DNA of 64,000 nt from Aporhodopirellula rubra (lineage in GTDB: Bacteria; Planctomycetota; Planctomycetia; Pirellulales; Pirellulaceae), in the NCBI RefSeq assembly GCF_014192335.1, contig NZ_JACHXU010000005.1, positions 62,001-126,000 on the forward strand. Direction: 5' to 3'. Positions 56,981-64,000 of the stretch are shown piece by piece. The translations under genes were made by a program, and so were the position numbers. Every line of letters starts with the position of its first letter. Position 1 is the first letter of the stretch. A model generated the notes under the pieces. It made no database searches. It worked only from the letters and a program-made list of their open reading frames with translations, and was not told where the DNA came from.

Positions 56981-58153
56981 TTACGCGGGGTCGTATGCAC
57001 CACTGCCCAAACCGCGTCCGCGCGGCATGTAGAGACACAACCCAATTCCGAGGAAATACAACAGCATCAATGGAATCGCCAACGCGACCATACTCGTCAC
57101 GTCCGCCGGCGTAACCACCATGGAAATGACAAAGATCACCAACGTCGCAATCCGCCAACTGCTGATGTAATCATTCGTTTGAATCAGATCGATGCGTTGC
57201 AGGAACAACATCACCAACGGCAACTGAAATGCGATTCCGAAGCCCAGCGGCAACATCAAAACGAAGTTCACGTAGTAAGACAACCGTGGTTCGATGGCGA
57301 CGTCCATGCTGCTGTTGAACGCGAGCAAGAAACTCAAAACGTATTGCAACACCAGGAAGAACGCCAGCGAAACCCCCGAAACAAACAACACCACACTGAA
57401 CGGCAGATAAACGTACACATACCGTCGCTCATGCGAATGCAGTCCCGCCGCCACAAAACTCCACAAATGGTAAAAAATCATCGGAGACGCCAACACTGCT
57501 CCGACGATCAGGCCGGCCTTCACCCAAATCATGAAAGTCTCTTCGACTTTCAACGAGCTGACGCCTCGTTCGCTCCGCCGGAACTGAACTGTCGGAACCA
57601 TCGCATTGGGATCTGGAACCGCTCCGATCGCTGCGATCAAATCCGCCGTATGAATCCGCTGAGTACCGTCGAGGACATCAACTCCGCCCGGCGCTGACTC
57701 CTTCTCGGGGTCGGGTGTCGGTTTATCGCTCGTCTTGCTGGGCGTCTCGGTCTCTTTTTTCCCCGACACTTTTTCATCGGCCGGCTCAACGTCAGTTCCC
57801 AGCAAAGCTTCCGCCGCCGAGGGCGACAGGGGCGTGGGAAGCGCGTACACCAATTCGGCCACCAGGGCATTTTGTGTCAGAAAGCGGTGGAACTTCTGCG
57901 TATCCGGGTCATCCGTATTCGAAATCCCCATCAAGACGAGGTCCCGGTCCGCGTTGTACTTAATGATCGCCTGCTTGAGCGGTTCTTGGACGTATCGCAC
58001 CACCCGGTTGGCGACCAGCAGCCCGAACGCTAATCCGATGGCGAGCCATATGATCGCCTTTACCAACGCTCCACGGAGTTCCTCGAGGTGTTCCCCCACA
58101 GTCATCGTGGAGTTGTCAAACAGATCGTCTTTCGGGCGAGCCAGGGCGTCCAC
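56981..58153 (-). CDS. tatC: Sec-independent protein translocase TatC with enlarged first loop
   Basis: A 390-residue TatC, the signal-recognising core of the twin-arginine export system. The N-terminal TVGEHLEELRGALVKA (18-33), the GLHSHERRYVYVYLPF segment after helix 2 and the C-terminal helices with VTPADV (348-353) are typical. Ordinary TatC is ~250 residues; the surplus is a ~110-residue, mostly hydrophilic insert in the first extracytoplasmic loop (about 75-190), including a Lys/Glu/Pro/Thr-rich stretch. The start is taken as GTG at 58153, with an ATG at 58105 as alternative. Likely Tat clients include the DUF1501 protein at 739-2169. tatA/B-type genes are not adjacent. Confidence 0.92.
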   Translation of the reverse strand: MDALARPKDDLFDNSTMTVGEHLEELRGALVKAIIWLAIGLAFGLLVANRVVRYVQEPLKQAIIKYNADRDLVLMGISNTDDPDTQKFHRFLTQNALVAELVYALPTPLSPSAAEALLGTDVEPADEKVSGKKETETPSKTSDKPTPDPEKESAPGGVDVLDGTQRIHTADLIAAIGAVPDPNAMVPTVQFRRSERGVSSLKVEETFMIWVKAGLIVGAVLASPMIFYHLWSFVAAGLHSHERRYVYVYLPFSVVLFVSGVSLAFFLVLQYVLSFLLAFNSSMDVAIEPRLSYYVNFVLMLPLGFGIAFQLPLVMLFLQRIDLIQTNDYISSWRIATLVIFVISMVVTPADVTSMVALAIPLMLLYFLGIGLCLYMPRGRGLGSGAYDPA

Positions 58154-58173
58154 AGCGGTCTTTGTCGAAAAAA

Positions 58174-58190
58174 GGGGAGGGGAGGGAGGG
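58174..58190 (+). other. G-quadruplex-type motif before tatC
   Basis: Four G-runs separated by single A residues (GGGG, GGGG, GGG, GGG) occupy 17 bases on the plus strand, 21 bases upstream of the tatC start. The tatC transcript therefore has a C-rich leader, and the G-rich strand is the template. The motif fits the usual quadruplex consensus; formation is not shown. Confidence 0.5.
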
Positions 58191-58310
58191 CGTCAGGGAA
58201 CGAAACGTGAAATTTCTGAATCGCTCACCTAGATCGTTGTCTAACGAATCTACTAGTTTAACTGTTCCCATCAAAGCCGCACGATCTCTTTGCGAATCAA
58301 AAACAATCCG

Positions 58311-58874
58311 ATGAAACCACTGCCGAACACCGATCACGTTTCCCCGATCACGCTCGCCGGATGCCGTGTGCTCGCCTTTGTTGGCGAGATTTATGAGGAT
58401 TTAGAGCTCTGGTATCCCCGTTTCCGCTTGATCGAGGCCGGCGCAGAGGTCGTGGTGGCAGGCCCCGCAGCGGCAAAGACCTACCAAGGAAAACTCGGTT
58501 ATCCGTGCGAAAGCGACGCCGCCATCTCAGAAATGAAGAGTGATGAGTTCGACGCACTGCTCGTCCCCGGCGGTTTTATGCCAGACAAGCTTCGCCGTGA
58601 CCCCGATGTCCTGAGGTTAGTTCAAGAGTTTGACGCTGCGAAAAAGCCGATCGCCGCAATTTGCCACGGTGGATGGATCCCCATCTCCGCAGGCGTCTAT
58701 CGCGGCGTCCGAGTCACCGGTTCACCGGGCATCAAGGATGATTTGGTCAATGCCGGAGCGATCTTTGAAGACGCCGCCGTGGTGGTGGACGGACATCACG
58801 TCTCAAGTCGTCGACCGGACGATTTGCCTGATTTTTGTCGCCAATTCCTGGCCTTGATCGCCGCCGGACGTTGA
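58311..58874 (+). CDS. DJ-1/PfpI family protein
   Basis: A 187-residue protein of the DJ-1/PfpI (class I glutamine-amidotransferase-like) superfamily. The core motifs are VLAFVGEIYEDLELWYP with an early acidic residue (E32 region), the LLVPGGFMPD turn, and the nucleophile elbow C118-H119 in AAICHGGW. PfpI-like members have reported protease, chaperone or glyoxalase-type activities; which applies here is not clear. The ATG at 58311 is chosen; a TTG at 58290 would add seven residues. It is divergent from tatC and followed by a lipoprotein gene 94 bases away. Confidence 0.9.
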   Translation: MKPLPNTDHVSPITLAGCRVLAFVGEIYEDLELWYPRFRLIEAGAEVVVAGPAAAKTYQGKLGYPCESDAAISEMKSDEFDALLVPGGFMPDKLRRDPDVLRLVQEFDAAKKPIAAICHGGWIPISAGVYRGVRVTGSPGIKDDLVNAGAIFEDAAVVVDGHHVSSRRPDDLPDFCRQFLALIAAGR

Positions 58875-58968
58875 CACGCGGCATCGCGAATTCGTATAGG
58901 GACGTTGGTCAATCCCGGTATTTCCGGTCTACATACATTCCGTCGTTGCGAATCACGAAGCCCCCACG

Positions 58969-59910
58969 ATGAAAACCGCGAAAATCGAGAGGCAGAATCG
59001 GCAACGATCGCTCTTCCGAATCTCCGCGTTCGTGACGCTCGCAATCCTGCTCGCCGTTCCCGGCTGCGCGATCTGGAATGCCGGCGTGTGGACCGAATCG
59101 GTCAATCTGCTTGATTCCACCGATGATAATTCCAAAACAGGCAATAATTCCGCCGTCACGTCGCATCATTCGGTTTCCACGCTGACACATCAGTCACGCG
59201 ACACGATCTCTTTAGCGGTGGAATTTCGGCACATCCCTTCGTCCGCTCTAGGCGAAACGATGTGGCAATACATTGACGAAACCGCCTTCGATGCTCGCGT
59301 TCGAAAGGCCTGGATGGCAAACGGCCTCCGGATCGGTCTTCTCAATTCGATCGAAGACGCTCCCGAAGGAGACGCACAATCCGATGGCAAAATGCGTGAC
59401 CCGATCAACGAGCTCCTCGCGGGCGCTGAGGTATTGGGCTCTCAATCTGACGGCCGAGAAATCATCCCGTTGCGGCCATCGCGACGACATGAATTGCCGC
59501 TCGCGCCCGCCTTGGAAGGTTCACACACCGTTCTGCTGCGGCAGAATACCGGATTAACGGGTCGAGATTTACACTCCCCGCAATTCCTGCTCGCCGTTAC
59601 GGCAGAAACAGGATCGAGGCGAGGCCAATCGAAACTCGAAATCCGCCCCGAAATTCATCACGGTGCCGTGCGTCAAAAATTTGTCAGCAGTGATACCGCT
59701 GTTCGGATTCAGGCAGGCCGCGATCGCTGGGAGTTAGCCGAGTTCGACCTCTCCTGGACGACTCGCCCTGGTGCAACCTTGGTCATCGCACCGGTCGTTC
59801 AATCGACCGAAAGTGAACCGACATTCGGGCTCGGCCGACAAATGATGCGTGACCCTGAACATCTCGTCGACGATCAACATATCGTCGCCTTCTTGCAGAT
59901 CGAAAATTAG
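58969..59910 (+). CDS. Predicted lipoprotein of unknown function
   Basis: A 313-residue protein with a basic N-terminus, a hydrophobic stretch (ISAFVTLAILLAVPGC) and a lipobox-like VPGC at about residues 30-33, indicating lipid attachment. The mature part begins with Ser/Thr/Asn-rich spacer, then a helical segment starting SAVEFRHIPS-like residues near 80, and several beta-like strands toward the C-terminus (SKLEIRPEIHHGAVRQKFV). I do not recognise a family. It lies between the DJ-1 gene and a convergent membrane-protein gene, 7 bases from the latter's stop. Function unknown. Confidence 0.8.
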   Translation: MKTAKIERQNRQRSLFRISAFVTLAILLAVPGCAIWNAGVWTESVNLLDSTDDNSKTGNNSAVTSHHSVSTLTHQSRDTISLAVEFRHIPSSALGETMWQYIDETAFDARVRKAWMANGLRIGLLNSIEDAPEGDAQSDGKMRDPINELLAGAEVLGSQSDGREIIPLRPSRRHELPLAPALEGSHTVLLRQNTGLTGRDLHSPQFLLAVTAETGSRRGQSKLEIRPEIHHGAVRQKFVSSDTAVRIQAGRDRWELAEFDLSWTTRPGATLVIAPVVQSTESEPTFGLGRQMMRDPEHLVDDQHIVAFLQIEN

Positions 59911-59917
59911 GCTGCGG

Positions 59918-60739
59918 TCATTTCGCGAACGGGTTCGACTGCAACCCGCTCGTCACTGGCTCAGATTTCTTCGGCAGCGATGGATTGTTTTTTGAACAAC
60001 CGCTCCTGCATCCGCTCGCCGCTGGAACCGGATACGGACTTGATTTCTCTTCCTTGAAAAAGCTGTTGAAGATCCCGTTGGATGAATCGTCCGCGGGCAC
60101 CAAACTCGGCAACTGTTTCGGGAGACTGGCCGGTTGAGCATCGCCGGCAATGGCAAAACCGTCATCGAACCCGGTGCCTGAAACTTGGGTGATGTCGAAT
60201 CCTCCAAAGGCGTTCTCCAATCCTTCGCCTTCTTCACCGACGGGCAGGTTCCCTTGCGCCATTGCCAAATCTTTTCGCAGACTCTCAAAGTCAATTTGGT
60301 CGAGGTCGCTCGTCTTCGCGATCGCAAAACCTCCCAAAAACAGCACCGTGGCCAACGGCACCGTTCCGACAAGGTTGAATATCCCGTTCAAAAAATACGT
60401 CATCAAACCGCGACCAATCCCACACTGACCAACCAACGAAACGATGACCGCATAGGAGCCGATCGATGCCACACCCGCGATCAACCCCGCGACCGGTTCA
60501 CCGGGCATCGCGAATACGATCGAGAAAGTAACGAACATGCTCATCAGCCCGGTGACCAGCACAACACCGATCGATTTCCAAAACCCGAACCGTCCCACAC
60601 CCGCGACCAACAGGGCAAACTTCATGGAATAGCCCGCCACTAAAAAGGAGCCAACGCATAAAACAAGTACGAGAAGTGCGATAGGAATTGCTGCCGTTGA
60701 AAGCGATTCTTGGACAGCCTGGAGGTTGGATTCATTCAT
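59918..60739 (-). CDS. Integral membrane protein of unknown function
   Basis: A 273-residue protein with an N-terminal membrane part: hydrophobic segments at about residues 15-38 (AAIPIALLVLVLCVGSFLV), 55-78, 83-105 and 118-142, including the Gly-rich GRGLMTYFLNGIFNL. The C-terminal ~130 residues are soluble and low in hydrophobicity, with Gly/Asp/Phe-rich stretches and a Ser/Pro/Lys-rich end containing two close Cys (CRSGC). The ATG at 60739 (MNESNLQAVQ) is chosen. No family is recognised. It is convergent with the lipoprotein gene and divergent from the esterase gene. Confidence 0.8.
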   Translation of the reverse strand: MNESNLQAVQESLSTAAIPIALLVLVLCVGSFLVAGYSMKFALLVAGVGRFGFWKSIGVVLVTGLMSMFVTFSIVFAMPGEPVAGLIAGVASIGSYAVIVSLVGQCGIGRGLMTYFLNGIFNLVGTVPLATVLFLGGFAIAKTSDLDQIDFESLRKDLAMAQGNLPVGEEGEGLENAFGGFDITQVSGTGFDDGFAIAGDAQPASLPKQLPSLVPADDSSNGIFNSFFKEEKSSPYPVPAASGCRSGCSKNNPSLPKKSEPVTSGLQSNPFAK

Positions 60740-61082
60740 TTTGGTCGTGCAAATTGGAGGCAATAAGGTCGGGGTGGCTATCGCAGGGGAGGGTGCCCCC
60801 CGTCGGAAACATAGGTCACCATTGCAACGGATCGAAATTTTTTTGACTCCCGTTTTCTGGTGTCGTCAAATGTCGCTTTTCATCGCAGCGGCCGCGAACA
60901 CAGTGATTTTTCCCATTCCGCGTTGATTCCACCGCGTCGAGCAAAACCTGGAAACGCAGTCGGAGCAATTGCGAACTCGTCATCGCCACACACCCTATCC
61001 CGCTTTGAATCCTCTATACTGCGACCCCATCCGGACGATCACACCGTCCGCCCCACCTACCTTCCTTCCACCCCCAATTGCT
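60740..61082. other. Intergenic region upstream of the sialate esterase gene
   Basis: About 340 bases between divergent genes, presumably holding both promoters. A TTGACT-17-TCAAAT arrangement around 60850 and a TATACT near 61018 are possible but weak sigma-70-like elements. No gene or strong inverted repeat is seen. Confidence 0.35.
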
Positions 61083-63269
61083 ATGACACATCTACGATTC
61101 CGGCCCCTTTGCTTCCAACTAGCGATGGCTTTTCTCTCTGCGTCATGCGTGTCGGTCGCGTTTGCTGACGTTCGTTTGCCCAGTGTTTTCAGCGACCACA
61201 TGGTCCTGCAACAACAACAGAAACTTCGCATCTGGGGCTGGGCCGCCCCCGGTGAATCAGTGAACGTTCGCTTCGGTGAAAATTCTGCCACCACACAACC
61301 CGATGAATCGGGGCGTTGGCAAGTCGAATTACCCGCCGTCGATGCCAACGCGGAACCACAATCTCTTATCGTCCAAGGAAACAACACCGTCGAAGTCAGT
61401 GATGTTCTCGTTGGCGAAGTCTGGCTCTGCTCGGGACAATCCAACATGGAATGGACCGTCGCACGGTCCAGCAATGCAGACGCGGAGATCGCAGCGGCCA
61501 ACTATCCGCTGATTCGCCACATCGCGATTCCCAAGACACCTGAGTTCCGAGCGCGAAACGATGTGCCCGCCCAATGGCAGGTTTGTTCGCCCGAGACCGC
61601 CGGACGATTCACTGCATGCGGCTACTTCATGGCGCGAGAACTGTTTCAAGAACTGAACGTTCCAATCGGCTTGGTTAATTCCTCCTGGGGCGGAACGCGA
61701 GTCGAACCGTGGACGCCACCAGTCGGATTCCAACGAGTCGACGCCTTGCAAGACATCTACCAATCGATCGTCGGTCGCACTCCCGGCACCGATGCTTACA
61801 ATTCAAAACTGTCCGCTCACATTAGCGCGACTCAAATGTGGATTGATGACGCCAAACAATCCCTGCGATCGGAAGACGTACTGAATCCTAATCCGACCTA
61901 CCCATCCGAACTGACACCGTTCACCAGCCATCAAGATCCCACGATGCTGTTCAATGGAATGATTCATCCTGTTCTGGGTTTCCCGATCCGCGGAGCCATT
62001 TGGTACCAAGGCGAATCCAATCACGGTGAAGGGATGCTGTACACGGAAAAGAAAAAAGCCCTGATTGGCGGTTGGCGTGAACGTTGGCAACAAGGCGATT
62101 TCCCATTCTATTACGTCCAAATTGCTCCGTACCAATATGGAAACGAAGACCCCGCAATCCTTGCTCGTTTCTGGGAAGCCCAAGCCGCTGTTCAAGAAGA
62201 AGTCGACCACACCGGCATGGTCGTGATTAATGACATCGCAACAATCGGCGACATCCATCCTCCAGGCAAACAGGAGGTCGGCAAACGTCTCGCAATGCTC
62301 GCTCTCAAGAACGATTACGGTCGATCTGAACTCGTTGCGAACAGCCCCGAGTTTGAATCGCTGGAAGTAGTCGGTCGTCAATTGAAAGTCGTCTTCAACA
62401 ACACCGCCGGTGGACTCAAGACACGCGACGCGAAAGCACCAACCCACTTCGAGATCATCGGTCCTGGATCCGCTGGCTTCCAAACCGCGACCGCGACAAT
62501 CGATGGCGATGCCGTGTTACTCTCATCGGATAAAGTAGATACCCCCGTCGCGTTTCGATTCGCGTGGCACAAGCTAGCCGAACCCAATTTGATGGGCAGC
62601 ACGGGACTTCCAGTCGGCGCGACACGCGGTGGTGAAGTCCCCGCATTCGTTGACACTCTTCCGATCGGCGACGGCTACGAAATCGTCTACGACCTCGACC
62701 TTTCCAAACTCGGCGAAGACATCCACTACGATGTCGACAACAGCGACTCGATCGAATCATTCGATCGAATCGGCTATCTGCTCGAATTGGCGAGCGACGA
62801 TGGAGCCCAACGCACACTGTTTGTATCGATGGACGCATTCACCAATGAAGTCGAAAAGATCGGTATCCCAACGTTCGCTTCCGGTGCTCACTTTCAATGC
62901 AGCGTCGGATCACTCGACATTTACTCAAACGTCGATGGCATCACGACCGGCACCGGACTCGAAACCGGCAATATTGAGTTTTGGCCGAACAACTACGGCC
63001 CCTCCAATGACTCCAAGATAAAAGGAGCCAGTAACCAACTCTACGATACCGGCGACGCACCAAGCGCCCCTGTCGATGGATACGGAAGCATGCAGGTCCA
63101 TAACTTTGGAGCGAAACAGACTCTCTTCGCAATCAATAAATGGAACGCAGGTAACAAGGCCGATATCGGAATCGGAAACAGCAACGGCGACACTCGCGAC
63201 TGGACCTTCACGGGCAACGCGAGTTCCTACGACAGCAAACGATTGCGAGTCTACGTGCGAACGAAGTAG
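61083..63269 (+). CDS. Sialate O-acetylesterase family protein
   Basis: A 728-residue secreted carbohydrate esterase. A signal peptide ([20 protein letters not shown]) is followed by [14 protein letters not shown], the usual family opening. The catalytic Ser is S120 in CSGQSNMEW, and the [14 protein letters not shown] block and the Asp/His pair in [14 protein letters not shown] complete the SGNH-like site. Ordinary members are about 500-650 residues; here the last ~170 residues form an extra beta-rich domain containing [14 protein letters not shown]-like and [16 protein letters not shown] segments, perhaps for binding substrate. It removes O-acetyl groups from sialic acid or plant-type sugars. 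The ATG at 61083 is chosen because it starts the signal peptide. Confidence 0.92.
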   Translation: MTHLRFRPLCFQLAMAFLSASCVSVAFADVRLPSVFSDHMVLQQQQKLRIWGWAAPGESVNVRFGENSATTQPDESGRWQVELPAVDANAEPQSLIVQGNNTVEVSDVLVGEVWLCSGQSNMEWTVARSSNADAEIAAANYPLIRHIAIPKTPEFRARNDVPAQWQVCSPETAGRFTACGYFMARELFQELNVPIGLVNSSWGGTRVEPWTPPVGFQRVDALQDIYQSIVGRTPGTDAYNSKLSAHISATQMWIDDAKQSLRSEDVLNPNPTYPSELTPFTSHQDPTMLFNGMIHPVLGFPIRGAIWYQGESNHGEGMLYTEKKKALIGGWRERWQQGDFPFYYVQIAPYQYGNEDPAILARFWEAQAAVQEEVDHTGMVVINDIATIGDIHPPGKQEVGKRLAMLALKNDYGRSELVANSPEFESLEVVGRQLKVVFNNTAGGLKTRDAKAPTHFEIIGPGSAGFQTATATIDGDAVLLSSDKVDTPVAFRFAWHKLAEPNLMGSTGLPVGATRGGEVPAFVDTLPIGDGYEIVYDLDLSKLGEDIHYDVDNSDSIESFDRIGYLLELASDDGAQRTLFVSMDAFTNEVEKIGIPTFASGAHFQCSVGSLDIYSNVDGITTGTGLETGNIEFWPNNYGPSNDSKIKGASNQLYDTGDAPSAPVDGYGSMQVHNFGAKQTLFAINKWNAGNKADIGIGNSNGDTRDWTFTGNASSYDSKRLRVYVRTK

Positions 63270-63295
63270 ACATCGTCTTTTCATGTTCCGTCGCT

Positions 63296-63318
63296 CGGCA
63301 CCATCCGATATGGTGTCG
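63296..63318. terminator. Hairpin between convergent genes
   Basis: CGGCACCAT (63296-63304) pairs with ATGGTGTCG (63310-63318), nine pairs with one G-T, loop of five. It lies 27 bases after the esterase stop and 15 bases before the end of the convergent gene. No T-run is present. Confidence 0.4.
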
Positions 63319-63332
63319 ATGCGACCGGACCT

Positions 63333-64000
63333 TCAGTCCGCGATCAAACGAGTAATGCTGTCTTCAGGCAGCGTGTGCTTGACGCGTGCCGTGATCCGAA
63401 GCGTGTCCTCAGTTCCCGACGCATCGGTATCCACAAACTCGAATGCCCAAACGTCGGAATCAACGCCAGATGCCAAACGCAATCCGTGATCGATGAGCGT
63501 TCCCGCCCAACTCATCACGTCCCACGATCCCGACCGAATCGTGCCGTGAAAACCCGGTTCGAGGAACGCGTTTTTCTCGAACGTGACGTCTCCTCCCTCG
63601 CCACGATACGCGTTCACCTTAATCGATCCGATACCTCGCTGATCAACGATTAGTTTCAGCGTGCTGATCGAGTTCTGGTGCCAAAACCCAGCCCCACGAT
63701 TGTGCGAACCAATCTCAATCAACGCCGGGCCTGAACCGTCGACCGTAAAGCGTCCCTCTCCATCGGCATGCCCCAGTGTGACTCCCGATTGAGTCTCCAA
63801 CCCGCCTCCTGAGATGACGAACTCGGCGGTGCCCTCATAATTGGTATTCCCAATATCAAGACTACCGAGCGTCGGCTTGACAGATCGTTTCAGCCTCAGC
63901 TTTCCTCCGCTGAGACGAAAAATGCCTTTTGACTGAGCATCCAAACCGATCTGCAACGAATTGAGCGTCACGTCGCCACCACTCTGTTCGACCGTGCCGT
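63333..64000 (-). CDS. Surface repeat protein, autotransporter-like, C-terminal part
   Basis: The frame is open to the right edge, so only the last ~222 residues are present; the GTG at 63971 lies inside the frame and is not taken as the start. Repeated Gly-rich beta units are visible: LNSLQIGLDAQSKGIFRLSGG, followed by LDIGNTNYEGTAEFVISGGG and TLGHADGEGRFTVDG. These resemble the passenger-associated repeats of autotransporter and PEP-CTERM-type surface proteins, which fold as a parallel beta-helix. The end of the chain carries a further beta domain (SWDVMSWAGTLIDHG) and no obvious barrel or sorting signal. It is probably an exported or surface protein next to the sialate esterase gene. The function is unknown. 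Confidence 0.8.
   Translation of the reverse strand, partial: GTVEQSGGDVTLNSLQIGLDAQSKGIFRLSGGKLRLKRSVKPTLGSLDIGNTNYEGTAEFVISGGGLETQSGVTLGHADGEGRFTVDGSGPALIEIGSHNRGAGFWHQNSISTLKLIVDQRGIGSIKVNAYRGEGGDVTFEKNAFLEPGFHGTIRSGSWDVMSWAGTLIDHGLRLASGVDSDVWAFEFVDTDASGTEDTLRITARVKHTLPEDSITRLIAD

Overview
The window looks like chromosomal backbone of a planctomycete, most likely of the Pirellulaceae (Rhodopirellula-like) group. The strongest indicators are the DUF1553/DUF1501 gene pair at the left edge, a Pirellula/Verrucomicrobium-type secreted dehydrogenase with a C-terminal haem c domain, a sialate O-acetylesterase, paired BatA/von Willebrand-factor membrane proteins, an eIF1/SUI1-like protein and a multi-domain Ser/Thr kinase. 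This assignment rests on gene content read by eye; no database search was run. No tRNA, rRNA, CRISPR array, insertion sequence, integrase or phage gene was recognised.

Layout. 1-2.2 kb: end of a DUF1553 gene overlapping a DUF1501 gene. 2.5-5.8 kb (minus): a mannitol-type dehydrogenase behind an NCS1-like permease. 6.1-10.6 kb: an orphan hypothetical gene, a lone GspE/PilB-type ATPase, an EcsC-family protein and a rhomboid protease. 10.7-18.9 kb (plus): the large dehydrogenase, tyrA, a purS-purL fusion and rsmD. 18.9-29.4 kb (plus): a small membrane protein and a complete cbb3 oxidase locus, ccoNO (fused), ccoQ, a one-haem ccoP, ccoG, ccoH, a DsbD_2/TauE-like protein, ccoI and ccoS. 29.4-35.9 kb (minus): cNMP/Ser-Thr kinase, SUI1, a small hypothetical gene, topA and fabI. 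36.0-44.3 kb (plus): a sigma-54 type activator, then an esterase and two BatA/VWA proteins whose genes overlap. 44.3-51.2 kb: iron alcohol dehydrogenase, pssA and psd (minus), nadB, purQ and a methyltransferase. 51.2-64 kb: rho, a predicted outer-membrane protein, two small membrane or secreted proteins, a YacP-like NYN protein, tatC with a large loop insert, a DJ-1/PfpI protein, a lipoprotein, a membrane protein, a sialate O-acetylesterase, and a surface repeat protein cut by the right edge.

The most coherent functional unit is the cco locus: oxidase subunits, a ferredoxin-like assembly protein, a copper P-type ATPase with its small partner, and a probable copper-handling membrane protein. 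Housekeeping genes (purine, tyrosine, NAD, phospholipid and fatty-acid synthesis, topoisomerase, Rho, Tat export) are scattered singly or in pairs. Nothing here amounts to a clearly new multi-gene system. The points most worth a second look are the mono-haem CcoP with a terminator-like hairpin directly after it, the inverted-repeat-rich region upstream of ccoNO, the kinase with altered cNMP-pocket and catalytic-loop residues, the enlarged TatC loop, and the esterase-BatA-VWA unit.
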